Below, one piece after another: positions 7,770 to 15,730 of a stretch of DNA of 24,565 bases (its first letter is position 1; each line of letters starts with the position of its first letter). Origin of the DNA: Chloroflexi bacterium UBA6622 (GTDB lineage: Bacteria; Chloroflexota; UBA11872); the NCBI GenBank assembly GCA_002433065.1, contig DJHK01000049.1:32386-56950 (forward strand). Reading direction: 5' to 3'. The notes under the pieces are model-generated. The model was not told where the DNA came from. It did no database searches and saw nothing but the letters and a program-made list of their open reading frames with translations. A program made the translations under genes and the position numbers.

Positions 7770-8585
7770 ATGCGTCGCACCTGGTTGGTTCTTGCGCTCT
7801 TGGCCACATGCTTGGCGATTGGCGTTGTCGCTGCCTATTCATGGATCTGGGTGTCTGGTGGTTCGGCTGCTCCAAGCACACCAATCACCGCTCCACGACT
7901 TCGACCTGCAAACGATAGTCCAGAACCGGGTAAAACCGCCCCGGTGAACGAACTACCGAAGACTTCCTCTTCCAAGCCTTCAGCGAAGAGTCCTCGAACG
8001 ACCACGCTACAGGCCGCAAATACAACGGCGTCTGGACAACAGCTCTACCGCGTCACGCCCGAAGAATCTGAAGTTCGCTATATCATCGACGAAATCAAAC
8101 GAGGGCAACCCACAACCGTCGTTGGTACAACAAATCAGATCGCTGGCGACATCCTGATTGATTCGAACAATCCGTCCGCCTCCAAAGTGGGAACACTTCG
8201 AATCAATGTGCGAACACTTCGGACAGACGAAGAGCGTCGGGATCGGGCCACTCGCAGTCGCATCCTCCAAAGCGCCCAGGCCGAATACGAGTTTGTTGAA
8301 TTTTCCCCCACTGACATCGGGGGGCTCCCGGCCGCCATAGAACTCGGCGTTCCGATAGCCCTGGAAATCAATGGGCAATTAACCGTTCGTGACATTACCC
8401 ATCCGGTCTCATTTAAAACGACGGTAACGCTAGTATCCGCGCAGCGTCTTGAAGGACATGGCGTAACCACCATACGCCGATCGGATTACGACCTGGTGAT
8501 TCCAAGCGTCCCATTCATCGCTGATGTCTCGGATGACGTCCGATTGGAAATCGACTTTGTGGCCACTCTTGCCAACAGTGGTTAG
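7770..8585 (+). CDS. membrane-anchored YceI-family protein
   Basis: Residues 1-28 form a positively charged start and a long hydrophobic segment, best read as an uncleaved membrane anchor or signal peptide. Residues 30-92 are a Pro/Ser/Thr/Lys-rich linker. From about 93 to 268 the sequence matches the YceI lipocalin-like fold: an opening strand with EVRYIIDE, SKVGTLRINVRTLRTDEERRD, a region like IEFxST (YEFVEFSPTD), LEINGQLTVRDITHPV, and a closing strand DDVRLEIDFVA. YceI proteins bind polyisoprenoids or similar hydrophobic ligands in the periplasm. This copy is tethered rather than freely secreted. It follows the serine hydrolase by 39 bp and is probably in the same transcript. No enzymatic residues are expected. 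Confidence 0.88.
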   Translation: MRRTWLVLALLATCLAIGVVAAYSWIWVSGGSAAPSTPITAPRLRPANDSPEPGKTAPVNELPKTSSSKPSAKSPRTTTLQAANTTASGQQLYRVTPEESEVRYIIDEIKRGQPTTVVGTTNQIAGDILIDSNNPSASKVGTLRINVRTLRTDEERRDRATRSRILQSAQAEYEFVEFSPTDIGGLPAAIELGVPIALEINGQLTVRDITHPVSFKTTVTLVSAQRLEGHGVTTIRRSDYDLVIPSVPFIADVSDDVRLEIDFVATLANSG

Positions 8586-8669
8586 GCACCTCACCAAGGT
8601 TCGCGGGTTACGAACCCCTCTGCCCTCCACCGAAACCAAAATGCTTGGTTCCCCCTCCAGAAGAAGTAC

Positions 8670-8858
8670 ATGAAGAGCTCATTGATCCGGACAGTTCGAG
8701 TCGCGAACACTCGCATTGTTGCTGCGATGACATTGGTCTTCGTCCTTGGATTTGCACAAATAGCCTGCGGATCAAATGGTGAACCTAAGCGTCAAGATCT
8801 CTCGGCTATCGATCCGAAACGCTGCGGCGGTTATTCCAACACCGGTAATCTCTGCTAG
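8670..8858 (+). CDS. tiny lipoprotein B, RQDLS family
   Basis: This 62-residue protein has a hydrophobic segment (MTLVFVLGFAQIAC) with a lipobox cysteine at residue 33. Its 30-residue mature tail contains KRQDLS followed by AIDPKRCGG and a terminal cysteine. It aligns with protein A without gaps from VRVANTRIV to the lipobox, and in the tail apart from a few residues missing before RQDLS. The ATG at 8670 has only a weak purine stretch upstream. It lies 84 bp after YceI on the same strand. The function is unknown; a small membrane-attached lipoprotein is inferred. It is not an entericidin, since the tail is different. Confidence 0.75.
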   Translation: MKSSLIRTVRVANTRIVAAMTLVFVLGFAQIACGSNGEPKRQDLSAIDPKRCGGYSNTGNLC

Positions 8859-8912
8859 CCGGTAGGTCAGGCGTCGCGAACACCTATTCAGCTCCAACCA
8901 CGATATACATGC

Positions 8913-9317
8913 TCATTCCGAAAGCACCGGCAACGGCCTAAACACCAGGAGCCCCCAGAAGGTTCCACCAATCGTGCCACCGACTGCCATCACGCCAACG
9001 TTGGATCCGTCAGCAGCGCCCAAACCGAACAAGGGAATGAATGCGGTGAGGTACGCAACAAGCATCAGGCGCCGTAACAGCCGACGTTCACGACTGACCG
9101 ATATCGTCAACACCGCGGACACTACCGGTGTGACCAGAAAAGTTGCCAGTGCCTCCCATCCACTGAGGCTTCGTTCAACAGTGCCGGCGACGGTCTGTTC
9201 GCCGATGCGGTAGAAGATTTCCAGAACCGTTCCCAAGAGCACGCCAGTAGCCAAACCAGTGAACACAATCGGAAATATACGCCGGACAAAACGGAAAACG
9301 TTCTTTTTGGAAGTCAT
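8913..9317 (-). CDS. small four-helix integral membrane protein, unknown function
   Basis: This 134-residue protein has a basic start (TSKKNVFRFVRR) and four predicted membrane segments near residues 13-33, 53-72, 84-101 and 108-127. A glycine-rich stretch (GVMAVGGTIGGTFWG) lies between the last two. I do not recognise a family. The pattern is of a small inner-membrane protein, with the RERRLLRR loop between segments 2 and 3 likely cytoplasmic by the positive-inside rule. It follows the putative tiny lipoprotein at 9369-9545 on the same strand. Confidence 0.7.
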   Translation of the reverse strand: MTSKKNVFRFVRRIFPIVFTGLATGVLLGTVLEIFYRIGEQTVAGTVERSLSGWEALATFLVTPVVSAVLTISVSRERRLLRRLMLVAYLTAFIPLFGLGAADGSNVGVMAVGGTIGGTFWGLLVFRPLPVLSE

Positions 9318-9368
9318 TTACACCAACAAGCTCGTTAAAGGGGGCTGCTCAGCTGATCCCCTAGCACG

Positions 9369-9545
9369 TTATATGGAATGGGTACACGTCTTCTCCAGCT
9401 TGAACGCACCGCTCTTGGTACGGTCAAGTTCTTCCTCCTCTTGACCACATCCACAGATAAGTACCGCAACTACCGCGCGTCCAACCAGGAGACGGACCGA
9501 CAAAGCTCGCACAATCAACTGAGCTTGCTGGAAAAACTCTCGCAT
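9369..9545 (-). CDS. probable tiny lipoprotein D, divergent relative of the RQDLS family
   Basis: This 58-residue ORF has a hydrophobic segment (LLVGRAVVAVLICGCG) with possible lipobox cysteines at 31 or 33. The acidic tail EEEELDRTKSGAFKLEKTC resembles the A and B tails in layout: a charged start, an arginine, a short hydrophobic pair, then Glu-Lys and a cysteine. The signal peptide shape and same-strand placement between the alcohol dehydrogenase and the membrane protein support a real gene. The exact RQDLS motif is absent, so membership in the family is only suggested. The start could also be the ATG at 9551 or 9566. Confidence 0.5.
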   Translation of the reverse strand: MREFFQQAQLIVRALSVRLLVGRAVVAVLICGCGQEEEELDRTKSGAFKLEKTCTHSI

Positions 9546-9632
9546 GGCCATCTCGTTCTTCGCCACAGGCCAGACCGCCTTACCGTGAAACTTTTTCGAT
9601 GAATGATCAACCGTCTAACAATGACCCTCGAG

Positions 9633-10685
9633 TCATGCCTGGCTCCAATCAAAAATAATCTTCCCCGAGGTGGCAGTGTTCGCGAGTTCAAATGCCTCTG
9701 CGGCGTCTTCAGGTTGGAACCGATGGGTGATGAGATTCTCAATTGGTATCTGGTGCCGCCGAACAAACTCAACAAGACTTTCCCATTCGTATTGCTTGTA
9801 GAGCCAAGATCCCCGGATCGTGATTTCCTTAAATAGGATCTGTTCCGACGGGGCAATCGATGGGTCGTGCCCTACTCCAACTTCGATACATGTCCCATGG
9901 ACCCGCAGGGCATCTATTGCAGCTCCACGGGCACTCGGTTGCCCACTAGTATCGATAGTCGCGTGAAGCCCATCTCCACCACTAAAGGCCTCCAAATGCT
10001 CGAGAAGGTCAGATGCAGCACTATCAACCGCCTCATCACCTCCGAGATGAAGCGCCAGGTTACGACGATCGGCCGATGGGTCTATACCAACCACTGAGGC
10101 GCCGTGGGCTTTTCCAAGTAATACGCATGCCAATCCGACTGGTCCAAGACCAAAGACACCGAGGATTCGGTCGCCCGAGGGCTTCGCTTTGCGCAGTGCC
10201 CCATAAGCTGTCCCGACATTGCACGACAGGAGGACACCCATCTCAAAACTAAAATCATCTTGGAGCAGCAGCGCATTTCTCGCTGGCGCTACAAGGTAGG
10301 CAGAATCTGTTCCATGTTGGTGGCGACTGAAATGACGCGATCCCTTACAGAACATCGGCTCACCACGACGACAATGCTTGCAGTGGCCACACCCCAGGAG
10401 TCCAAATACGACCACACGATCGCCTTCTGAGGGGTAATGCACACCAGGCCCCACAGCATCCACAATTCCGCTGCTTTCGTGACCAATCGCATATTGGCTC
10501 CAGCCACGTTCAGACCGCACGCGTTGGGACGTTCTGTAGTGGTGAAGGTCGCTCCCACAAATCGCCGAGGCCATGGTTCGAACACGCATTTCGCCTGGGC
10601 CAGGATGCTCAATAGCTGTCGTGGCCACTTCGACCTGATGATCACCAGGACACAGCACACAAGTCATTTCAGCCATTTGGTTCAT
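9633..10685 (-). CDS. zinc-dependent alcohol dehydrogenase (MDR superfamily)
   Basis: This 350-residue enzyme has the catalytic-zinc ligands Cys43 (AICGSD) and the GHE pair His69/Glu70. The structural-zinc cysteines lie at 99, 102, 105 and 113 (CGHCKHCRRGEPMFC). The nucleotide motif GLGPVG is at 179-184. Length and motif order are those of polyol, threonine or glutathione-independent alcohol dehydrogenases. It would oxidise a secondary alcohol or polyol with NAD(P); the substrate cannot be read from sequence. It is cytoplasmic. A GTG at 10688 directly precedes the chosen ATG. It is separated by 27 bp from the DUF6141-like gene upstream on the same strand. Confidence 0.92.
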   Translation of the reverse strand: MNQMAEMTCVLCPGDHQVEVATTAIEHPGPGEMRVRTMASAICGSDLHHYRTSQRVRSERGWSQYAIGHESSGIVDAVGPGVHYPSEGDRVVVFGLLGCGHCKHCRRGEPMFCKGSRHFSRHQHGTDSAYLVAPARNALLLQDDFSFEMGVLLSCNVGTAYGALRKAKPSGDRILGVFGLGPVGLACVLLGKAHGASVVGIDPSADRRNLALHLGGDEAVDSAASDLLEHLEAFSGGDGLHATIDTSGQPSARGAAIDALRVHGTCIEVGVGHDPSIAPSEQILFKEITIRGSWLYKQYEWESLVEFVRRHQIPIENLITHRFQPEDAAEAFELANTATSGKIIFDWSQA

Positions 10686-10712
10686 CACAACTCATTAGCC
10701 TTTCGATGCGCC

Positions 10713-11228
10713 CTATGGGTGTTTGAAGAGACCCTGTTGTGTTCGTAAACCCAGGGCTTCATGATCCCTCGAGCCAATCAAGATCCGTTCCCCATTCTTC
10801 ATGGTCAACAAAACCCCCGTATTTCCGCTGACGTTGTAGGCCTTGCCCTTTCTCCCACCCTTAATCCCCCAACCCCCATAGTCTTTAAGCGGACTGTACG
10901 TAATGGCTTCTGCTGTCTGGATGCTTTCAAAGTTAAATACCACCCACCGTCGATGGAACGGTCGGAAACGAATACGCACTCCGTGTTGATTTACTTCCGT
11001 ATCAAGACCGCAAACAAAGATAAACCCCGGAAGCCCTGCGCCAAATATCACAGCCAATAAAATCAGCACCAGATCACTCGTCGGGTTGTTCCCAATCGGA
11101 GCACCCATGATGACCTGCTGCAATATGGCCCAGATGAAAAATCCCGGGCCCCACAGAACAAGAAGCCACACCCACCATTGACGAAACCGTTGCTTCTCAG
11201 TAAACCATGGTGGAGCATTCCGACACAT
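10713..11228 (-). CDS. DUF6141-like membrane protein with two membrane helices
   Basis: This 171-residue protein opens with FTEKQRFRQWWVWLL, a hallmark of the DUF6141 group as I remember it. Membrane segments lie near 18-40 and 52-76. They are followed by a PH-like soluble part containing SPLKDYGGWGIKGGRKGKAY and a closing GERILIGSRDHEAL. The function of this family is not known. The ATG at 11228 is chosen because AAGGAG lies eight bases upstream; an in-frame start at 11255 would add nine residues including a C-x-x-C. The C-terminal half is probably cytoplasmic. Confidence 0.75.
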   Translation of the reverse strand: MCRNAPPWFTEKQRFRQWWVWLLVLWGPGFFIWAILQQVIMGAPIGNNPTSDLVLILLAVIFGAGLPGFIFVCGLDTEVNQHGVRIRFRPFHRRWVVFNFESIQTAEAITYSPLKDYGGWGIKGGRKGKAYNVSGNTGVLLTMKNGERILIGSRDHEALGLRTQQGLFKHP

Positions 11229-11485
11229 CCAACACTCCTTGCCTCGCGATTTCACGGGACCGAAACAATCTCAGCAACTGTTCCGCCAGACGATAATTAT
11301 GCGCCTTTTACGTGGTCGATTCGAAGCAGCCACAGCATCTTCGTCCACACCCTTTTCCTCAGAGAGACAGGGATTCGAATCTCGGCGTACACTCCAGATC
11401 TCCAATCACGATCACCGATATGCCGTGATTTCGGGACAGTGCTGATTACTTGAAACCCATAGATCCGACGAGGGGAGTTCGACCG

Positions 11486-11872
11486 GTGAGTAAACGTTTC
11501 TTTGTGATGATTTCAACAGATCCCGACGTTGACCCAACAAAGTGTGGCGTCGGACTAGCCTGCGCAGCACAAGCCGTATCTGACGGCCATGAAGTCAACG
11601 TGTTTTTTGCCGCACATGCCGTCAAATTGCTTCAAGAAGAGTACTTTGAAGATTTTGCAAACGTACTACCGTCAGGAGTCGCCAGAAACTTGCTCAACAC
11701 CGTGCTTGAAGGATCCACCGGTGTCCATTGCTCTACCGGATCACAAGCCGGGATAGGAGTAACACCTGAAAACGCCCAAGACGTTCTCATTGGAGGTTAC
11801 GAATTGACCTGGAACGGTCCCCCTGGCGTCGTGGCTCTAAGCAGTGCCGCAGACGTGACCCTGGCCTTCTAA
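11486..11872 (+). CDS. DsrE/DsrF-like sulfur-relay family protein
   Basis: This 128-residue protein begins with a Rossmann-like strand and helix (KRFFVMISTD, GLACAAQAVSDGHEVNVFF), the pattern of the DsrE family. Cysteines are at 20, 26 and 82. DsrE-family proteins carry persulfide sulfur or act as small cytoplasmic accessory proteins, often with a conserved cysteine. Which cysteine matters here is not clear. The GTG at 11486 has GGGGAG about nine bases upstream and is preferred over an in-frame ATG at 11450. It is followed by a strong perfect hairpin, so it is probably transcribed alone. Confidence 0.75.
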   Translation: MSKRFFVMISTDPDVDPTKCGVGLACAAQAVSDGHEVNVFFAAHAVKLLQEEYFEDFANVLPSGVARNLLNTVLEGSTGVHCSTGSQAGIGVTPENAQDVLIGGYELTWNGPPGVVALSSAADVTLAF

Positions 11873-11969
11873 TCTCCGTGTAATGAATCGACTCAATGCA
11901 AGCCGCCGCCTCGACCCAAACAGCATATGCAGGGCCTTGCTCCACGCCACCGTCAAAAAAGATACCGGC

Positions 11970-12008
11970 GACGTATGCGGCGCTACGCTACGTAGCGCCG
12001 CATACGTC
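11970..12008. terminator. perfect 18-bp hairpin with 3-nt loop, possible bidirectional terminator
   Basis: The left arm 11970-11987 (gacgtatgcggcgctacg) is the exact reverse complement of 11991-12008, with loop CTA. A run of six A lies nine bases to the left (11955-11960), and CCCTTTTAATTTT lies to the right from about 12017. Transcripts in either direction therefore end in a U-rich stretch, but the U-runs are farther from the stem than in a textbook terminator. It sits between the DsrE-like and GDPD genes. The alternative is a dispersed palindromic element. Confidence 0.55.
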
Positions 12009-12106
12009 ACAATGCCCTTTTAATTTTGATGTGATGAAAGGCTTGAAAATGTTCGTTGGCCTATCCTTAAGACCTTGATGAAGGAATCCCCCTAGGTCAC
12101 CCGCCG

Positions 12107-12823
12107 TTGCACGAAATCAAGGTCTGCGCCCATCGTGGCGCCTCCGGGACTCATCCCGAAAACACACTCGCGGCCTTTCGTCAGGCCATCGTGCTTGGTT
12201 GTGAAATGATCGAGTTCGATCTCCGGCTCAGTGCTGACAAAGAGATCGTCGTAATGCATGACACCAGCGTCGATCGGACCACGGATGGCACAGGCCACAT
12301 ACCCGACCTCACCCTGAAACAATTGCATGCGTTGGACGCCGGAAGCTGGCACAGCGATACGTTCGCCGGTGAACGTATCCCTACACTGACTGAAACCCTC
12401 GACAGCATCCCACCCAGTGTTGAACTCAACATTCACGTAAAGGAAGGTTCCGGTCATCTCGTCATCCTCGAGACGCTAGAAATCGAGCTGCGCGCTCGAT
12501 CTCGTTTGCAAGGCGCGTTCGTATCAGGGTCTGACGAGCTCGTGGCCGCTGCAGGTGCAGAGCATCCGAAACTTCAGCGCTGTCTTTTGCCAGGATCGCA
12601 GCACGAGCATCTCGTGGAGCGCGCACTGCACGCCGGGTGCTGCGCCATCCAGCCATCGGCACAATTAACAACATCCAATCTCGTACAGCGTGCGCACACC
12701 GCTGGTCTCCGGGTCCATCCGTACTTCGCTGACGACGAGCCTGAGATGCGCCGCCTCGCGGCGTGCGGGGTGAACGGTATTCTCACCAATCATCCCGCTC
12801 GGCTTCTCGCCCTTCGGGATTAG
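12107..12823 (+). CDS. ugpQ: glycerophosphodiester phosphodiesterase family protein
   Basis: This 238-residue TIM-barrel enzyme has the GDPD signature AHRGASGTHPENTLAAF (His9, Arg10, Glu18, Asn19), EFDLRLSADKEIVVMHD (Glu36, Asp38, His51, Asp52) and a closing GVNGILTNHP. It would hydrolyse glycerophosphodiesters to glycerol 3-phosphate and an alcohol, using a divalent metal. The strand that usually reads NIEIK reads NIHVK here, so the residue that often supplies a metal-ligand glutamate is histidine, which may alter metal preference. The length is that of the short cytoplasmic UgpQ type and no signal peptide is seen. The start is TTG at 12107, with no clear Shine-Dalgarno. The symbol is by similarity only. 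Confidence 0.88.
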   Translation: MHEIKVCAHRGASGTHPENTLAAFRQAIVLGCEMIEFDLRLSADKEIVVMHDTSVDRTTDGTGHIPDLTLKQLHALDAGSWHSDTFAGERIPTLTETLDSIPPSVELNIHVKEGSGHLVILETLEIELRARSRLQGAFVSGSDELVAAAGAEHPKLQRCLLPGSQHEHLVERALHAGCCAIQPSAQLTTSNLVQRAHTAGLRVHPYFADDEPEMRRLAACGVNGILTNHPARLLALRD

Positions 12824-12974
12824 CCATGCGGCCCTTCATTACCTAGATTTTCGAAATACTCTGGTCGTATGACCTTCCTCTCAGGGAATGTCATAGTAGT
12901 TGCGCGTAAGCCTCGGCATCACTCCAAGGAGATGCCAGAACCGGGTCATAGGCACCAGACCCTGGAGCGACTCT

Positions 12975-14084
12975 ATGAAGATCGTCGACATCACCCAAAC
13001 CCCACTCTCCATTGGAAAATCGCTCATCCGGGTACAGACTGACGCTGGAATCGAGGGTTGGGCTGAAGCACCCGGCTACAACAACCCGGCCATGCCTGGT
13101 AACAACGTCGCGGTCTTCGAGGCCTACCTGGAATCCATCATCAAGCCCACACTGATTGGCGAAGACCCGCTCTCAATCAATCGCCACTGGGAAACGCTGG
13201 CTACGGGAAAGGACGATCGTGTCTACAGACTTCCAGCGAGCGTTGTCGCTGTTATTGATATAGCCCTCTGGGACCTTTTCGGTAAGGAGACCGGCTTACC
13301 CGTATACACATTGATGGGTGGCGCTGCTCGCACCACCATTCCCTTGTACTGGAGCACGGGGTCCGGATGGAAATTTACGCCGCACCAAATGCTTGACCTA
13401 GTCAAGGAGGGGCAGGCACAAGGATTCCAGGCGTTCAAGATTCGGATGGATTGGAAAGGCTGGCGCCAGGACGTCAACCCCGAGAAGGACTACCAGATGT
13501 TCAAACTGGTCCGCGAGTTTCTATCTGATGGCCAGTACCTCGGATTCGACGCCAACAACGGGTATTCCGTCTCGACCGCCATACAGCAGGGCCGCAGATT
13601 TGAGGCCCTGGGTATCGACCACTTTGAAGAGCCACTTCCGTACTGGGATCTTCCAGGCCTCAAACAGGTAGCCGATGCGCTCGACGTAGCGGTGTCAGCA
13701 GGCGAGCAGGACGCCTATCGCTGGTGGTTCCACCAACTCGTGCTTCTCGGAAACCCCGACATTCTCCAGCCCGATATTTTGAACGCAGGCGGGCCCTCGG
13801 AAGTTATGCGTATTTACGAGCTGGCTGCCACCTGGGAGAAACCGATCATGCCGCACAGTCCGCAAGCTGGCATCAATTCAATGGCTTCACTCCATACGTA
13901 CGCTTGCATCCAGAACGCCACACGCCCCCACGAATTTTCCGGCGAATTCTCAGGATCCCTTGATGAGGTCGCTGACCTGTACGGAGAAGGCGTTATGCCG
14001 GTAAACGGAAAAATGCACCTATCGGCCAAACCTGGATTCGGCGTCGAACTCAACGAAACCGCGGTGGCTCGGCTCACAACATGA
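12975..14084 (+). CDS. enolase-superfamily (mandelate racemase/muconate lactonizing type) dehydratase
   Basis: This 369-residue protein has the capping domain followed by the (beta/alpha)7-beta barrel of the MR subgroup. Visible residues are K-I-R at 155-157 in place of the K-x-K pair, metal ligands Asp192 (FDANNGY), Glu218/219 (FEEPLP) and Glu244 (SAGEQ), Asp267 (QPDILNAGG), and His294 (MPHSPQAG), which with Asp267 forms the usual base dyad. Glu320 lies in HEFSGEF. Such enzymes abstract a proton alpha to a carboxylate; most MR-subgroup members with this pattern are sugar-acid dehydratases, but the substrate is not determined. The ATG at 12975 has GGAG eight bases upstream; a longer in-frame start at 12900 is not supported. 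It lies 151 bp after GDPD on the same strand. Confidence 0.9.
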   Translation: MKIVDITQTPLSIGKSLIRVQTDAGIEGWAEAPGYNNPAMPGNNVAVFEAYLESIIKPTLIGEDPLSINRHWETLATGKDDRVYRLPASVVAVIDIALWDLFGKETGLPVYTLMGGAARTTIPLYWSTGSGWKFTPHQMLDLVKEGQAQGFQAFKIRMDWKGWRQDVNPEKDYQMFKLVREFLSDGQYLGFDANNGYSVSTAIQQGRRFEALGIDHFEEPLPYWDLPGLKQVADALDVAVSAGEQDAYRWWFHQLVLLGNPDILQPDILNAGGPSEVMRIYELAATWEKPIMPHSPQAGINSMASLHTYACIQNATRPHEFSGEFSGSLDEVADLYGEGVMPVNGKMHLSAKPGFGVELNETAVARLTT

Positions 14085-14193
14085 AGGTGAGGCGAACCGC
14101 ACGTTCGGGACGACCAATGGTTCTCGTCAGGTTCCAGTAGTTCGTCAGTTCGTCGTTGTCAGGCAACAGGTGCAGGTTGATCCGATCTTCTGT

Positions 14194-15213
14194 CTACCCT
14201 GTCTTGTCCCACACCTCGTCGAACAAGCGCATCCAGTTTCCGCCGAGGAGCGCACGAATGTCGTTATCGGTATGGCCACGTTGGACAAGACGGTCAGCGA
14301 TATTGACGAATTGCCGTGGACTTTCGAAACCCCGCAAATGACGATATGGATTTGGGGCAGGTGCCATGTCGCGAAAGACCTTTCGACCATGCGAGGCCGT
14401 GATCCAATCAAAGAATGCCTGGTCGCGGCCCATGCAAAAATCAGTCCCGATCGCTACATGCTCGACTCCAATCAAATCAATCAGGTATTCCATCGCAGTA
14501 ACAAAGTCGTCCACCGTAGCTTCGAAGCCTGCTGGATAGTGATTCGGAAACGCATTCGTGCCAATCACCCCCCCACGATCAGCCAACCGCCTGATAACGG
14601 TGTCATCCTTGTTGCGGGAGTGGCCAAATGTAGTGCGTGAGTACGCATGGGTAATGGCCACGGGACGCTTCGAATACTCAATCGTCTCAAGCGTTGTTCT
14701 ATCCCCACAATGCGAAAGATCAATCAGAATTCCCACGTCGTTCATCTCGTGAACCAGATCACGACCGATCCGGCTTAAGCCATCGTCCGTAATCTCCCAG
14801 CATCCGTTGCCATAAAGGTTCCGCTCGTTGTAGGTGAGTTGCACAGCCCGAAGTCCCAGCTCATGAAACTGCTGGACTCTCCGAAGATCAGTTCCAAACG
14901 GCGCCGCGTTCTGCCACCCAAAGATCACGGCCGTGCGTTGCTCACGCTTTGCGGCCCGGATGTCATCGGTCGAACGTCCCGGTCGAATCCATTCGGCATA
15001 CAGTTCAAATCGTTCATACCAGGCGCTCAGATTTTCCAGCGCCTGTTCAAAATCTTCCCAGACCGCAGCGGTTGCATTGATAGCCGTCACACCACCAGCC
15101 GACAGATCCTCTAACACCTCAGGCCGGGAAAAATCGCTCACGTCGAGACCGTCAATCACGATCGCCTCATCAAACACCGCCCGTGCGTGCGGATCAACGT
15201 TGGATGCAGTCAT
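14194..15213 (-). CDS. peptidase M19 (membrane/renal dipeptidase) family protein with altered metal site
   Basis: This 339-residue protein has the M19 landmarks ILIDLSHCG (His ligand), AITHAYSR (second His ligand), GHSRNKDDTVIRRLADRGGVIG and HVAIGTDFCMG. The opening motif that is normally D-G-H-N-D reads IDGLDVSDF, so the histidine and aspartate of one metal site are replaced. The bridging glutamate region reads FGWQN with glutamine. The protein may bind one metal or act on something other than a dipeptide. No signal peptide or membrane anchor is present despite the family name, so it is probably cytoplasmic. It is convergent with the enolase-superfamily gene and ends 109 bp from it. Confidence 0.88.
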   Translation of the reverse strand: MTASNVDPHARAVFDEAIVIDGLDVSDFSRPEVLEDLSAGGVTAINATAAVWEDFEQALENLSAWYERFELYAEWIRPGRSTDDIRAAKREQRTAVIFGWQNAAPFGTDLRRVQQFHELGLRAVQLTYNERNLYGNGCWEITDDGLSRIGRDLVHEMNDVGILIDLSHCGDRTTLETIEYSKRPVAITHAYSRTTFGHSRNKDDTVIRRLADRGGVIGTNAFPNHYPAGFEATVDDFVTAMEYLIDLIGVEHVAIGTDFCMGRDQAFFDWITASHGRKVFRDMAPAPNPYRHLRGFESPRQFVNIADRLVQRGHTDNDIRALLGGNWMRLFDEVWDKTG

Positions 15214-15394
15214 TCCGAATCAAATCTCCCAGAACACGACCAGTGTAAGAGGCCACGTCGTCAGACAGTAACAGCACCAGCTTCATTCAGGATCAGCTTG
15301 CGTCTTCAGTGCCACGCACAGTCCTATTAGCCGGTCACGCACATTCTTTGTGGCATAGTGGCCCCAAGTGGGCTTGCCTGGATCACGTGACCCA

Positions 15395-15541
15395 ATGCGC
15401 TACATCCTCACACTACTCATGGTCGGTTTCCTAGTGGCATCCTGCGGAGGTTCAGAGAAGGAACTAAAGCGACAAGACCTCTCAATAATCCAGGTGGAAA
15501 GTGTGAACAATTTTTCGCCTGCGCTTTCAGGTGGCCCGTAA
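15395..15541 (+). CDS. tiny lipoprotein C, RQDLS family
   Basis: This 48-residue protein starts with a compact lipoprotein signal, MRYILTLLMVGFLVASC (Cys17), then GGSEKELKRQDLSII. KRQDLS is shared with protein B and RQDLSII with protein A, at the same distance from the cysteine. After this point it diverges from A and B and lacks the K-C. In the -1 frame the sequence at 15496 reads GGKCEQFFACAF, so an indel may have scrambled the tail. It lies 190 bp upstream of the LamG/propeller gene on the same strand. The function is unknown. Confidence 0.72.
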   Translation: MRYILTLLMVGFLVASCGGSEKELKRQDLSIIQVESVNNFSPALSGGP

Positions 15542-15730
15542 GCCAGAAAACCTAACAGCCAGTTCGGTGCCTTTGGGACACCCCTAGCAACGTCGTGTAC
15601 TCCACGTCACGGCTCTTTTTGGGCCATCTCAATTCTCTACGTGGCATCGCCCAGTAGCCCAGTTGACAACCATCGACCTGTCCTTCGATCATCCCCACGA
15701 CTTACCAACCTATGCCAGGAGCGCAGCAAG

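Noticed and set aside
8597..8656. Two short stem-loops (GGTTCG/CGAACC and AACCAA/TTGGTT) between YceI and lipoprotein B
   Set aside because: The stems are six bases, lack a following T-run, and cannot be told from chance.
11896..12078. 60-codon plus-strand ORF spanning the perfect hairpin
   Set aside because: The hairpin would lie in its middle, and the protein has no signal, motif or ribosome binding site.
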